A DNA stretch of 64,000 nt from Rutidosis leptorrhynchoides (GCF_046630445.1 NC_092333.1:361511501-361575500), one strand, 5' to 3'; shown: positions 43,508-55,584, numbered from the stretch's first letter. Numbers and translations are program-made. The notes: a model not told the origin generated them from the letters alone.

Positions 43508-45894
43508 AATCGATCACGTCCTCGTGATCCTCGTCACTTAACCGTCCGGATCTACACTCCACGGTCCTCAACATAAGTTCCAAATTCGATCTCCACCACA
43601 TTACGCATTAATCCGAAGATTATTCCAATAACTAAAAACACACTTGTACGCGTTCCAAAACGTGCAATACATACAACATCCGAAATCTATAACGATCACT
43701 TGGAATACGCGAGACCGCCACGTACTCTTCCAACTTCTCTAGGCAATCCTTCTCTAAGAGTCACCATTAATAACCAAATCGTCACCCACGATCTATTAAA
43801 ATTCACAAATTCAAGCACAAGAATTTGTTAAATCCCTCCAATCGGGAAAACTCAACCGATCTCGTACCGAGATATCAATCCCTGGACGTACTCTCACCAA
43901 GTACAATGCTAAGAACAACCAAATCTCAACCTAAGGTCAACGACCCAAACGATGAACACCAAGCAAAAACGAATCCTTACGGATAACACTTACCCCTAGC
44001 ATCCCCCGTAGTGCGCAAACACGACTAGTACGCAACTATCGTACATCGTAAGCAAGCGACCAAAACCGCTAACGTCCAAATCGACTAAGGCATCACATGT
44101 TCAAATCGTGTGAGTAAAACACGGCTATTACTCACAATCATACGCACAAACATGGCTATGTGTATAAATATGGAATGTGGACAACACATGAATGGTACTC
44201 CCATTCCGATATGGTTATACCACGATTAACCAATAATACAAGGGAATGGTACTTCTGATTTCCCATCGGTGTTCCCAACAACCGTTAGTGTACAACGAAA
44301 TATAACACTAACCCCCGAGGTGTTCCAAAACGGCTATGCAACACTATTACCAACGTGTGAGTAAAAATCGGCTATTATTCACCACCATGTGCACAAAATG
44401 GCTATGTGCACAATTCATACGGTCAATTAACATCATAAACCTACAAGTAATGGTTCTTTCCGAAAACCGCTCACCATCAATCACAACCAAGAGTGGTTAA
44501 CTAAGAGCTAATCCTTCAGGATATCACTCATCACCTATCGCTAGTCAAGCACGGTCAACCTAGAGATAACCCCGAATAAACACATATACGTAAGCACCTC
44601 GTAGTACACAATAATGGCTATCGTGTAACTACCACCCAAAGTATACGATAATGAGGCATCGTACCCTTTCTCAAAGTCCCATTATGCTATTTCCAAAGGT
44701 AACCAAACGGCTAACACAATCGAGCCAAGAACCACCCATATTGCGCATAGGCACAACAATAATTCCCTTGAAGAGAATCCAGCACGCACATCCCTTAACC
44801 GAGGGATCTTACCTTGCTCGTCGAACGCGTAAATTATCTCCCAATGAGATTTACCACATCACCACCTCCGTGATAATTTAAATCCAAAAACCATAAGTAC
44901 AATTTATTCCAAATCGTACTTTTACCACAATCGACCAATGTAGGTCTCAACACTAGCTTCGATTCCCTACAAGCATCGTCCAAATATCACTACAATAGAA
45001 CACCTTCGTGCGAGAGTACAAACTCCCCCACTTAGAACTCCGCTCCGTAACCACATCACCGAACAATAGCATCCCGTGGAACGACCACTTATCAACATAC
45101 ACAACCAATATCCTCATTGGTCATAGTCCTCGAATTCTCATGGATTCGTTTTCAACAATAAATCCCGACGATAAACACATGCTCACTCTCACGGAAGGAG
45201 TGACCACTAATCCAACAACTAATGCGACATTTGCATTATCATAACCCCTAAAAGAGAGACGAGGTACACCCGTCTGGCATAGTTCCTAATACGCACGTCG
45301 TCAAACCTTGCTCCAACTTTGAGCATACGAAGGTTTTTAACCTATTCTTAAACACTTCAAACGAAGAGTTTACCACAAATTTCGCAACTTAAACCTTGCA
45401 ATGCTCCGGTTGCTCTAGCTTGTCAAATTTCCACCTAGTCACTCATGTACTTAAGGGTTTCTCCCCGGTACCCTAAGTACAATGTAACCGCAACACCATC
45501 GGAGTCGATCACCACGCTAGTAGGTATGAAAGAGGCACCTAACGTTGCGTCCCGTAGACTCCATTACTAACATTCATCTAGGCCAAACACTTGATCTCAA
45601 TGGTTCCGTCCACCCGACGAACCTCATGGTTCATCAACTTCAACACGAAAGCGAGCACGCTCTAACATTCGAACACCAAAGCCCATTTCCATGGCTTGAT
45701 AGAAATGCTTTCCGAAACATTAAGGAATGCTTGGTTGCACCAAGTCTTACGCCCTTCGCTCGACAACCAAACGTCACTATAGGGTACTTCCATTAGGAAC
45801 TTCACCCATAACAATCAAACGCACTCAACAAAACCGTACACATCGGCACACAATAAATATTCAAAGGACATATTTATTAAAAACGAAAAGTGCC
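43508..45894. other. Element E non-coding internal domain
   Basis: No pol motif found on either strand. Contains a second PPT-like site (45021-45035) and a single copy of the LTR hairpin motif GTTAGTG...CACTAAC at about 44285-44313. Confidence 0.6.
45021..45035 (-). promoter_or_regulatory. Second, internal PPT-like site of element E
   Basis: The minus strand reads CTAAGTGGGGGAGTT followed by TGTAC, closely matching the terminal PPT plus LTR start (CTAAGTGGGGGAGAGT, TGTAAC). Confidence 0.5.
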
Positions 45895-46815
45895 TTAACG
45901 TCCCCTTACGGCATTTGCCGCCGCCAACTCGAGACAATCCAGCTTGCGATGTCCCTCTTTATGACAATAGTAGCACATTCCGTCATCACTTCTCGGTATC
46001 GTGCACTCCCATAGCTTGTGGCCCCTAACACCACAATTGAAACATCTAGGCGCATGAGAACTCGTAATTCCTTTCTCTACATTTCCCATGCTCACACTTG
46101 CACCCTTAGCCTTCTTACTTGGAGCACCATACGAATTAACCCTTCTCTTACTCGAAGGTTCACCAATTATCGATCGCGAATGTGATTCAAAGCCCCTAGC
46201 CACGGTGAATAACTTTGCGAACGAGTTCACTTGACCAATGCTAATTTTGTTCCGCAAGTCATCATTCAAAGCTCGACAGAAATCTTCCATCAACATACGA
46301 TCATTCCCAATATACTCCCGGCAAACACGAGCCTTTGCCATAAAGGTCGTCTTGAGAGTATTCAAATCCATAGAACCTTGTTGCATATTTCGTAACTCAT
46401 TACGCAAGTCCAACAAATCCGCTCGAGTCCGGAACTCCTCGAAGAATTCCTTCTTAAAATCGTCCCACGATAACCCCTTAAATGCTTCACCGCCAACAAT
46501 ATCAATCTTACCATCCAACCACTCCCTTGCCCTACCCCGCAACAAGCTAGTAGCGAGTCTCGTCCTCATCTCGGGAGGGCAATCAATAGAACGAAAACAC
46601 CCTTCGGCATCCGAGATCCATGTTGTGCTTATCAAAGGATCCGGTTTCCCGTCATATATCGGAGGTTTAGTCTTCATGAAGCTCTTACGACAACGCTCCA
46701 TTTCACCATTACTTTGAAAATCGGAATACATCCTACCCATTTGCTCCACAACGGCGGCCGCAACTCTAGCATTAAACTCAACGTCGTTCGTCTCGATCCC
46801 ATTTCCCGTCACCAT
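45895..46815 (-). CDS. gag: Element E gag with two CCHC zinc knuckles
   Basis: 306 residues from ATG 46815 (MVTGNGIETN); an upstream in-frame ATG at 46857 adds 14 residues that look like leader. N-terminal capsid-type gag domain: KTKPPIYDGKPDPLISTTWI, ATSLLRGRAREWLDG, then SWDDFKKEFFEEFR. Basic linker (SSKRRVNSYGAPSKKAKG), then two knuckles CFNCGVRGHKLWEC and CYYCHKEGHRKLDC, both CX2CX4HX4C. The frame closes shortly after the second knuckle with no protease. It is intact over its whole length, so it may still make particle protein. The nearest relatives should be Ty3/gypsy gags. Confidence 0.88.
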   Translation of the reverse strand: MVTGNGIETNDVEFNARVAAAVVEQMGRMYSDFQSNGEMERCRKSFMKTKPPIYDGKPDPLISTTWISDAEGCFRSIDCPPEMRTRLATSLLRGRAREWLDGKIDIVGGEAFKGLSWDDFKKEFFEEFRTRADLLDLRNELRNMQQGSMDLNTLKTTFMAKARVCREYIGNDRMLMEDFCRALNDDLRNKISIGQVNSFAKLFTVARGFESHSRSIIGEPSSKRRVNSYGAPSKKAKGASVSMGNVEKGITSSHAPRCFNCGVRGHKLWECTIPRSDDGMCYYCHKEGHRKLDCLELAAANAVRGR

Positions 46816-47210
46816 TTTAAGAAATGCAAAGATTAGATCATGAACGTATAGAACCATACATGCAACGTCGCCCCATCTTGCTCAATAATCATCTTACATA
46901 ACTTGTTAGACACGATTTGCACCCGTATTAATGATAGCTAGTCACTAATACGCGAACACGTCGCATCCACTCGTTAGTACCACGACCATCTTGCTCGATG
47001 ATTTTCTCAAACACAAACATAAACACAAAACAACGCATTAGTATATTAATAACATCCGCATATTAATATAAACGTTAGTCCACCTATAAACTAGGTCACT
47101 AACCAATTTCCCTTTCTGACCCGTAATCCTACAAGTCCCGCAACAATTTCGCACACATAAAAGTCTAAGTCTAGGCACCTATCTCAAGTCACATAAATCC
47201 CTTAGACCAT
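46816..47210. other. Element E leader between PBS and gag
   Basis: 395 bp, no gene. I do not see the GCATTAGTG pair that A, B and D have here. Confidence 0.5.
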
Positions 47211-47222
47211 GCTCTGATACCA
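47211..47222 (-). promoter_or_regulatory. Element E primer binding site (tRNA-iMet)
   Basis: The minus strand reads TGGTATCAGAGC two bases after the LTR end. Perfect match to the initiator-Met PBS, and it fixes the element's orientation. Confidence 0.92.
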
Positions 47223-47224
47223 CT

Positions 47225-49219
47225 TGTAACATCCCAACCAGTTAACCAACCAAATACGCGTAACTTTTTTTTTTTTTGTATACTCAGTGTAGTGCGCGGC
47301 GCGCACAGAGGCCTGGACAGTTCTGATCAACTTGTTCATTTCACGCAAAAAGATCTTCGACTTCCCGATACAATTAGACCAATCGGTTTTCACAACACAT
47401 TATAATAAGTAAAACTAACACGTTTTGATAATAAACAAGTTTTACGACACCGGACCCACATCGGCCCGTTTTACGAGTTAAGTACGAAGTACAATTTTCG
47501 ACCCCAGTTTCTAACACAAAATAAAAGCCAAGCATGGCGATTGGGGATACGCTACCCAATCCTAATCCAAATCCAAAGCAAGTCCACTAATCCCCGCGCT
47601 CACCCGAGCCACCGTCTCCAAAGCAAATCTATAAAAAAAGTAAACAACGAGAGGGTAAGCTAACGCTTAGTGAATGCAATAACTATACATATACATATAT
47701 AATATACCTACTTGCATACACTTACACAAATACCTCATACACGCTAGCAAGTTACATAGCATACCTTCACAAGTATAACTCTAAATTCTTCAAGACCACA
47801 AGCTAGCACCACAACATCATATATATAACTCGAATAATATAAAATGTTACACTACAACACGTCACCATGGTTAACCGATTACACAAGGGAATGGTACTTC
47901 GAATTTCCCACCGGTATTCATAACAACCGTTAGTGTACAACGAAATATATCACTAATCCCTAGGCCATTCGGACAACGAAATATCCGTTCAAAGCAATCG
48001 TTAGTGTACAACGAAATATATCACTAACTCTTGGTCGGATTGGACAACGAAATATCCGTTCAAAGCAATCGTTAGTGTACAACGAAATATATCACTAACT
48101 CTTGGTCGGATTGGACAACGAAATATCCGTTCAAAGCAATCGTTAGTGTACAACGAAATATATCACTAACTTGGGTGGTATAGACAATGCATACCCGGCC
48201 CCTCCCCCGCCCTACAAATAGATACATTATATACGCACATGTATAATCATTCCACTCACCTTGTCGCCTTGATGAAATGCTACCAAATAATCTGCAACTC
48301 GCCGATGAAATGTACCTATTCCATCATCACAATTACAACAACACACTTAGAGTGGATTTACAAACCAACTCAATTCGACCCTTAGTGCAAATTCGACGAA
48401 TTGCACTTACAAACCCAAAACGCGCCCAAACTAACCAATAATCACTAACACAACTGAAAATGGTCTTATTATGCCAATTGAACCCAATCTTAAGTGTTAA
48501 ACACTTATCATTCTCAAAATCAACCAAAACCCCAATTTTGACTCATTTCCAAAATTAGTCTTTCAAATACACAAAATGGGTTCTAACACTTCCATAATCA
48601 CTAATCCTAGTGATTAAACCCAAATACAAGTCCTAATCATGGCCAATTTGTTCACCAACCCAAAATCCACCAACAACAACCAATAACCCGATTACTAGCA
48701 TCAATAAACTCACTTCATGAGTTTAAATGGGTTTCCTAACAATTTTAAGTTCAAACTCTAACTCAAGTACCAAAATCAACCAATGAAATTCGGAGTTTGA
48801 ACTTACCGAAACTACCACAACGTAGCCGTGAACGAGATGAACAACTTTAAAACCCGAGCTTTGGTGAGAATCCAACTCCTTCTTCCCCAAATGAAGCTTT
48901 CTCTCTCTAAACTTTTCTCTCACTAGGGTTTGGAGATAAGAGTGATGAATGGATGTGAAATTGATCCACAATTGGATCTAAACCAGTTGATATGGCCACA
49001 GATCCGACCCCAAGTGAAATGACCAAAATGCCCATAATTAAACTCAAAAAACAGAAAAATAGAATCCTGTCGCTGGCAGTGTGCGCGGCGTGCTCACTTA
49101 GTGGTGCGCGGCGTGCACAGTGGTCTGAGCAGTTTCTTGAGCTTTTTAATTTACGCCATGCACTATACATTTATGTACGCCATTTGCACTCTATGTACCA
49201 TGAATATTTGGGTGTTACA
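47225..49219 (-). repeat. Element E 5' LTR
   Basis: 1995 bp, homologous to 41494-43491 with scattered differences. It has one GC-rich motif at one end (47292) and two at the other (49081, 49104), the reverse of the 3' LTR. Confidence 0.93.
47928..48187. repeat. 70-bp tandem repeats in E 5' LTR
   Basis: Same array as 42220-42475, about 3.7 units, better conserved (no GAACAAAAT variants). Confidence 0.9.
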
Positions 49220-49224
49220 GTACA
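49220..49224. repeat. Target site duplication of element E, right copy (GTACA)
   Basis: Follows the plus-strand end GTTACA of E; matches the uninterrupted D LTR. Confidence 0.85.
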
Positions 49225-49594
49225 CTCATACTTGCTTGGAGTCAAGCATACATGCATACACTCTGATTTCTTGCTTGAGGTCAAGCATACTTACATACAT
49301 ACATACGCTAGTGATAGCACCTTTGGATTCAAACTTTTGTCTACTTACTTACGCTATTTATAGCAACCGTGATTTTAAACTAATTATGTCGCAAGTTAAT
49401 TCATTTATACTTTACAACTTTTGTAAACTTAAACTTGTTGTCGAATTGTTTTGTAAACTAAACTTTGTAAGACTTGTACGTTTCAAATGAATGCGACATA
49501 ATTTTGGTCAAACGAGTCTCATATAGGGACTATGACCACGCAACGGGACCTAAGTAGTCGGCGCCGTCAATGATGATTTGGTCGGTTCACTACA
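49225..49594 (+). repeat. Element D 5' LTR, second part
   Basis: Resumes after E and runs to the LTR end TTCACTACA. The two parts sum to 2493 bp, against 2494 bp for the 3' LTR. Confidence 0.92.
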
Positions 49595-49596
49595 GA

Positions 49597-49608
49597 TGCT
49601 ATCAGAGT
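49597..49608 (+). promoter_or_regulatory. Element D primer binding site, mutated
   Basis: TGCTATCAGAGT, initiator-Met type with two substitutions. Confidence 0.75.
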
Positions 49609-49632
49609 GTTGGTTGTAGGGATCTAGGATGT

Positions 49633-49677
49633 GCATTAGTGTGTCTGACAGAGTCGTTAGGACTCATTAGTGATTCT
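49633..49677 (+). promoter_or_regulatory. Element D leader repeat CATTAGTG x2
   Basis: GCATTAGTGTGTCT at 49633 and TCATTAGTGATTCT at 49664, as in A and B. Confidence 0.5.
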
Positions 49678-50837
49678 AGACTACAACCGGATAGTTAGCC
49701 ATTGCATTCTGACAAACATTTTGTATAGATAGCACTTACTTAACTACTTGTGCATTATACTTGAATCATTCTTAGGCAAACTTCTTGATGGTACCAAACT
49801 TTCATCATACGAATCCGTATTCTGTCACTTTCTGGTAACACACGTAAATTCAAGATTCATACGTGTAAGGATGACGATGACTTCATTAGTCACACTTGTT
49901 CGGGAACTCTGTCTCCCAGATTGTTATTCGCCACCGTTTCAACTTACTATCGGTGTCACACCGGTGTTCCTTACTATCTACCACTTCTTGTTACTACTAT
50001 CACTACTCCAGGTGAGTATCGTCATCAATACTTAATACTACGGTTATGTACTATTCGTTATCATGATTCGTTACACTTCTCGCACCAAAATACATTATCA
50101 TTTGACTTGAACCGCATTGACGTGAACAATCATTTATACACTTCCCTCGGGGAACGCTTCTTTAGAGTTGCACTAATTCTTGCGATTAAATACGAGTCAC
50201 GTTGGTGATGTCGCTATGCTTTGTTCATTTTAAAACTTCACGATTACACGAACCTGAATCTATGGAGTGATGTGGGGATGGAGGTATGAGTTAGCGTAAT
50301 ATAACGACACTTGATCAACGTGGTTATATTATGGTAAGTCATACCAAAGTTCTAATGACTTGTGATGGTGATTGGACTCGATCAACCTAATTACCACCAT
50401 GTGCCATGTACATGACTTCATTTTTTCTTGTTTGAATATCCGAAAACTCCGAGAATGTTGATATCAACCATACCAGGGACACATCTTCGATTATTGTCGA
50501 ACCATACCCATGCTTCCGTAGGAATGACAAATTCTTCCGACCTCAAACATATGTTATACGCGTATACTATCTCGTTTTCTTACAGTTTTATCGACGAACT
50601 ACAATATGCTTGATATTCTCACATCGAGGCGGAAACTTCTCTCACATCACACTCGTACTTTCGTACGAGGAAATCTTTATTCTAAATTCTCAATGGAGAG
50701 AGAGACTCTTCACGTTATACTAGTATTCACCACGAGGGTGAATAGTCCTAACGAACGTTTTTAGAAACCGATAAATCTTCAGCGGCGCGAAATTCTTGAG
50801 AAACAGAAACTTGTTCCAACAAACGTTTTCAAGTCCT
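49678..50837. other. Element D non-coding internal region
   Basis: No gene recognised. Contains the palindromic-loop hairpin shared with B (50297-50331) and, from about 50360, a second hairpin (GGTGATT / AATTACC). Confidence 0.6.
50297..50331 (+). promoter_or_regulatory. Palindromic-loop hairpin in element D
   Basis: Arms TAATATAAC and GTTATATTA, GA bulge, inner CAC/GTG stem, loop TTGATCAAC. Same fold as 21971-22005 in B, with a compensatory C-G for T-A. Confidence 0.55.
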
Positions 50838-51737
50838 AACAAACTTTTTCAAATATACCTTAAAGAAATGTACCTCGTTTCGGATCGAGATTCTCATTTC
50901 ACTTCTAGATTTCGGAGTGCCTTACAAAAAGCCTCAGGACCACGTTTAAACAAGAGTACCGTGTATCATCCACAAACCGATGGACCAAGCAAACACATGA
51001 TTCAAACCTTGGAAACCGTAATACGAATTTGCGTTATCAACTTTAAATTTACTTAAGAAAAGTTTTTGCCTTTAAGCAAATTCTCTTACAACGATGGTTA
51101 TCATTCAAGTCTTAACGTCCCACCTTTTGAAATCTTATATGACCAGAAACGTCATTCTCCTTTTGTAGAACCAAGTAAATGATAATCAAGTCACCGAACC
51201 TGGACTCATTCATGGAGTAACCGTTAAAATCGTTCCAATCCGAGAAAGGCTCGAGACGTCCCGTAGTCGCTAAAGGAGCTATGCCAATGTTAGACGTAAA
51301 CCTTTCGAATTCCATCTAGGAAACCGTGTAACGTTAAAAGTCGCACCTTGAAAAGGTGTAGTCCGTTTCGGAAAAGTAGAAAGCTAAATCCGTGATATTT
51401 TTAGTCCTTTTGAAATCTTGGGGCGTGTTGTGCCCGTTTCTTACCGCTTAAAACTTCCGACTCAAACAAATTCTGTCCATCCTACATTCTGTGTATCAAA
51501 CTTAAGGGCGTGTCTTGCGAAACAAGAACTTGTTATCCTCTTCGATGAACTTACTATCAACGATAAACTTCACTTCCTAGGAGGACCGGTTGAAACTATA
51601 AATCGTGAAGCCAAACTTTAAACCAACGTAAAATCCCGACTGTCAAAGTTCGTTGAAATGCCCAAGGAAGTACCTTTACATATCCGTAGAATTTGCAACG
51701 CAAGGATTCGGAGGAGAAACAATAACTACTACTTCAA
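50838..51737 (+). pseudogene. Element D integrase remnant
   Basis: C-terminal two thirds of a chromovirus integrase in broken frames: YLKEMYLVSDRDSHFTSRF, YHPQTDGPSKHMIQTLE, FSYNDGYHSSLNVPPFEILY, PVSYRLKLPTQTNSVHPTF and FLGGPVETINREAKL, then a degraded VKVR...FTYP tail. The motif corresponding to GQSERT reads GPSKHM, so the catalytic Glu is replaced by Lys. The first catalytic Asp and the zinc part are missing. It parallels element A at 29500-30480 but is far more diverged, so it probably marks the autonomous ancestor of D. Confidence 0.85.
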
Positions 51738-51740
51738 ACT

Positions 51741-51777
51741 AAATTTCGGGACAAAATTTCTTTTAAGGTGTAGGTAA
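51741..51777 (+). promoter_or_regulatory. Element D polypurine tract region
   Basis: AAATTTCG-GGA-CAAAATTT (one base off the palindrome in A and B), then TTTTAAGGTGTAGGTAA before the LTR. Confidence 0.65.
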
Positions 51778-54271
51778 TGTAACATCCCGCGTTTTTCCGT
51801 TAAATTTATTTTTAACACTGTCTTTTTTTTAATAATATCTTTCGTTATTTAAATTCGTAGTTTCTGTTGACTAACGTTCATAATATTTCCGCTAATTAAT
51901 TATAACATCACTCGGTTACTCGAGCGTTTTTAAAATATTCGTTTGGTTAATTCACATACCCGCTTTCAAAATTGAGGGACCGAAGTTGCCAAGTGGGCAA
52001 ACTAGTTGACTAGGTCAACTAGTCAACCAACTCTTTCCACCATTCATTTCCATCTATCTCCTACTTCCTTTTTCTCTCTAGTCACCAAGAACATCAACTT
52101 CAACCAACTCACTAATTCATCATCTAAATCGGATTTAGCAAGCAAACATCAAAACAAATTACATATTTGGAATCCTCTCTTCATCCTCTTCGATTTGGTA
52201 CCAATTTCACTACTTGGGGTAAGGTTTCTAAAAACTCTAGATTTCTCTAAATTCATTTTATATACTTGAAATGGTGTTATTTAGTGTCTATGGCTCAAGT
52301 CTAACATGAATATATGTTTGGTTTGCTCGATTTGTTGTTTTGGAGTAACTAGCATGAACTTGAAATGGGTGTGCTTAATTTTTTATTTTGGATGAGTTAA
52401 TGTTGTTTACATGTTAAAGTTCATGTATTAAAAGTGTTGCTAGCATCATTAGCTTCATTTTGATGTGTAAGTTGATTTAGAAAAGCTTCATTTACAAAAT
52501 GGTTGAATTCATGATTTTGGTTAGGGTTTGATGAACTTTAAAACAGGATTTTGATGCATTGAATGCTTGTTAATCTTGTTAGTAAGTATTTAATTGTATT
52601 GTATGTTTCATTACCTTCAAAACGGCATATCATACATGTAAATTGGTTGCCCGAATCATGAAATACGTTTTTCAAACTTGAAACTTTGATTATGAACGTT
52701 CATTGAACATTTGACGAGAATTTGATTATTTTAAATGCATGTTTTGATTGATGATATGTACTTAGTTGTGTTCCTTGTCAAATTAGCTTTCCAACGATAT
52801 AAAATGCGTGTCGTAAGAGTTTACGGTTTGTGATTTATGTGAAAATGAAGTTTGATTTGAGACTTGGACAATTGAGACTGACCAGGTACCAGCACCGGTT
52901 GATCGCCGCGGCGTGGCAATCCTGGGTCGCGGTGCGACCTAAGCCGTGTTCAGGTTCTGACCTACTTGTCAATTATATGAAAAATGTTTGGCACGCTATG
53001 GACCTACGATTCACATGAGACTTGTTCTAACATGCTTATATATGAATAAAAACCTCAGAAAAATAGTTCGGGACCCGACCCGAACGTGTTGACTTTTTCG
53101 TTGACTTTGACTTGACCGAGTTTGACTTTTAGTCAAACTTAACCAAACGTTTATGCAATCATTCTAACCTTCTTTTATACTTGATACTTGCATGAAACTT
53201 GACAATGTGATTCACATGCTATTTTAATCGAGTCGTAACGAGCCATAGGACTAATTGAACACATTTCACCCGAAATTGTGTCGTAACCGGTTAATTGATA
53301 CAACTTACTTGTTTAGGTCAAGGCTAAGCAACAATCATGCACACGTTTACTTTGTGAAGTACATTTATACTCGTACACTCGAGGTGAGATCATAGTCCCA
53401 TCTTTCAAACAACTTTTATGCTTTAAACTATGGGATGAGAAACATATACGTATCATACTTTTATACTTTGAACACAAGTACAAGGAAACAAACATTCCAC
53501 AGTGAGTTAGAACAAAAATCCTCAATTTGATTATCATTAGTTACACTTACAGGGTGTAAGTGAGAACTTATATTGTGTGGCCATACGGGTTTGACAAACC
53601 CTCATTACGGACGGTTCGCTACCGTCTACGGATGAAATATATTTTCGAGAAACAGTGTATGTTCTAACACTATTGTGATGGGGTTCTATGGAAGGAAACG
53701 TTAAGTATTGATAATTGGGTGCTCGCGAACAAACTTTTGGAATGCAAACGATTTAAATAATCAACGTTATGGAAATACAAAATCTTGTGGTTCAAAACAA
53801 CATTTACAAACTCCTATGATTTCACCAACGTTTTTCGTTGACAGTTTTCTATATGTTTCTCAGGTTCATACTTGGATATTTGATACATGCTTCCGCGTAC
53901 ACTCATACTTGCTTGGAGTCAAGCATACATGCATACACTCTGATTTCTTGCTTGGGGTCAAGCATACTTACATACATACATACGCTAGTGATAGCACCTT
54001 TGGCTTCAAACTTTTGTCTACTTACTTACGCTATTTATAGCAACCGTGATTTTAAACTAATTATGTCGCAAGTTAATTCATTTATACTTTACAACTTTTG
54101 TAAACTTAAACTTGTTGTCGAATTGTTTTGTAAACTAAACTTTGTAAGTCTTGTACGTTTCAAATGAATGCGACATAATTTTGGTCAAACGAGTCTCATA
54201 TAGGGACTATGACCACGCAACGAGACCTAAGTAGTCGGCGCCGTCAATGACGATTTGGTCGGGTCGCAACA
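51778..54271 (+). repeat. Element D 3' LTR (uninterrupted)
   Basis: 2494 bp, TGTAACATCCCGCG to GGGTCGCAACA. Shows the empty site (CGCGTACACTC) for element E. Confidence 0.93.
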
Positions 54272-54560
54272 CTTTCAACGCGTCGTTTGCCACTTTCACC
54301 TACATTTCAAGAAGCTTCACTCTTTTCTGTAGCTGCCTAGATAAATGAAGATCATCACGATGAGGGCGCTCGCTACTCAACCTGTCACAATCCCTCACCC
54401 ATGTCAAGAACGACAACTGCGTGTCAAAGTTCAGCTTTTGGTCTGGTGTCATCTTCTCCAACTCTTGCCTTATAATAGCATGAGCACACCCCTGCATGTA
54501 CAGATTTTGCTCAAGCGCAGCGCGCTTGGAAACATTTATCATGGTAGCAAAGTTGTCCAC
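54272..54560 (-). pseudogene. Element C antisense ORF, N-terminal part
   Basis: Minus-strand frame from ATG 54560: MDNFATMINVSKRAALEQN, then YMQGCAHAIIRQELEKMTPD, FDTQLSFLTWVRDCDRL and LSRQLQKRVKLLEM, then a stop just before the D insertion. It continues as decayed coding sequence at 39370-38850. It has a helical, coiled-coil-like pattern and no enzyme motif. The first 87 codons are open despite the age of C. Matches the position of antisense ORFs known in Tat-lineage elements. Confidence 0.6.
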
Positions 54561-54616
54561 TTAAATGGGCACATATTGGTTGTCATTCAAAATTGGCGCC
54601 CGAGTGGAAGGGGTGG
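54561..54616. other. Remainder of element C before element G
   Basis: 56 bp to the insertion site of G. Too short to decide whether it is the PPT region of C. Confidence 0.5.
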
Positions 54617-55570
54617 TGTTGGTCCCTTGAATAACAACAGGAGTATTGTAGAGCGGGGTGTATACAATTCTTTTGATTATCTTAACAGATATAACAGTTT
54701 AGTATTCATGCAATTAATTTAAATAAGAGCCAAAGGTAATTTTCAACGGTTATTCTTTATTGATATGAATCACAAAGAATTACAAATGTTCTTGGCAGAA
54801 TAACAGTTGGTTGATACAGATTATACCTAAGTTATAGCTATCGAGGATATCTTAAGCTATTACACGTTTTGGACTCTAAATAAATAAACCCACACCACTA
54901 GTTGTTACAATAGTGAATACTTCTATTTATAGTAATCCTTTTATCCGTGTAATTGATCCATTCTTCATTGGTACATAGGATGTCTGTACTTGTAGGGACA
55001 ATTGCATCAGAGAGCGTGCTCTCCTCTTTTCACTTTGGTTACTATTTGCAGGAACACCCCAAATCGGTTTGGCACCACTATTTGAATAAACAAATAGAAT
55101 GTTGGTTTCCCTAGGCATTGACAAAGTATTACACATGTCTGCACATGCGTTAAACTTCTGCATTCCCACGTGGTCTTGTAAAGTCACTTGTCAGCCGCCG
55201 ACGCATGTCCTTTTCTGTTCAACTTTTTCTTTGACTTCTGCTAAACAGTACAATTGATGTAGACCACTCAGAAAACTACTATGTTTGTAATGGAGCATGG
55301 CTGTCTTCATGTAGTATGCTGCTTACCAGCTGTGCTGGTTCTTCTATGTTGACTCACTTTATCTGCATGATTTGCTGGTCACTCATCCTGTGTGAATTGA
55401 AGGATACTGTATACCTTGTGCTGGTAGACTAGGAAACATACAAAACACTTGACACAACAACATTTGTTGTCTATACGTAAATAAACCTATGCTGGCTGCA
55501 CATAACTTTTTAGTATACATAATTACTATTTTGAAATAATTAAATCCTTAATTATTTTAGGGACTCAACA
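54617..55570 (-). repeat. Element G 3' LTR
   Basis: 954 bp. The ends TGTTGAGTCCC (minus strand, at 55570) and GGGACCAACA form an imperfect 10-base terminal inverted repeat. Only one copy is in the window, so the inner boundary rests on the PPT and the outer on the inverted repeat. Confidence 0.78.
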
Positions 55571-55584
55571 ATCTCCCCCTATTT
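55571..55584 (-). promoter_or_regulatory. Element G polypurine tract
   Basis: The minus strand reads AAATAGGGGGAGAT directly before the LTR. Confidence 0.85.

Larger units (their letters stand above)
41494..49219 (-). mobile_element. Element E: gag-only LTR retrotransposon (TR-GAG type)
   Basis: 7.7-kb minus-strand element inside the 5' LTR of D. LTRs at 41494-43491 (3' LTR) and 47225-49219 (5' LTR), a PBS and a PPT are all present. The only gene is gag with two zinc knuckles. No PR, RT or integrase remains; about 2.4 kb between gag and PPT is non-coding. This is the layout described for TR-GAG elements, which need enzymes from a partner. Confidence 0.9.
39371..54271 (+). mobile_element. Element D: gypsy-type non-autonomous element with integrase remnant
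   Basis: LTR element flanked by CTTTC. Its 5' LTR is split by element E. Without E it is about 7.2 kb: two 2.5-kb LTRs and a 2.2-kb internal domain holding a PBS, leader repeat, palindromic-loop hairpin, integrase tail remnant and PPT. gag, PR, RT and RH are missing. Leader and hairpin match element B, and the integrase remnant matches the chromovirus type of A. Confidence 0.93.

Noticed and set aside
44651..45796. Plus-strand ORFs of 76-95 codons in the E internal domain
   Set aside because: Opposite to the element, no motif, basic composition only; no repeat of pol-like words on either strand.
54588..54605. TTGGCGCCCGAGTGG, similar to a tRNA-Lys/Arg-type primer binding site
   Set aside because: It lies downstream of the antisense ORF of C, where a PPT rather than a PBS is expected, and no LTR end precedes it.
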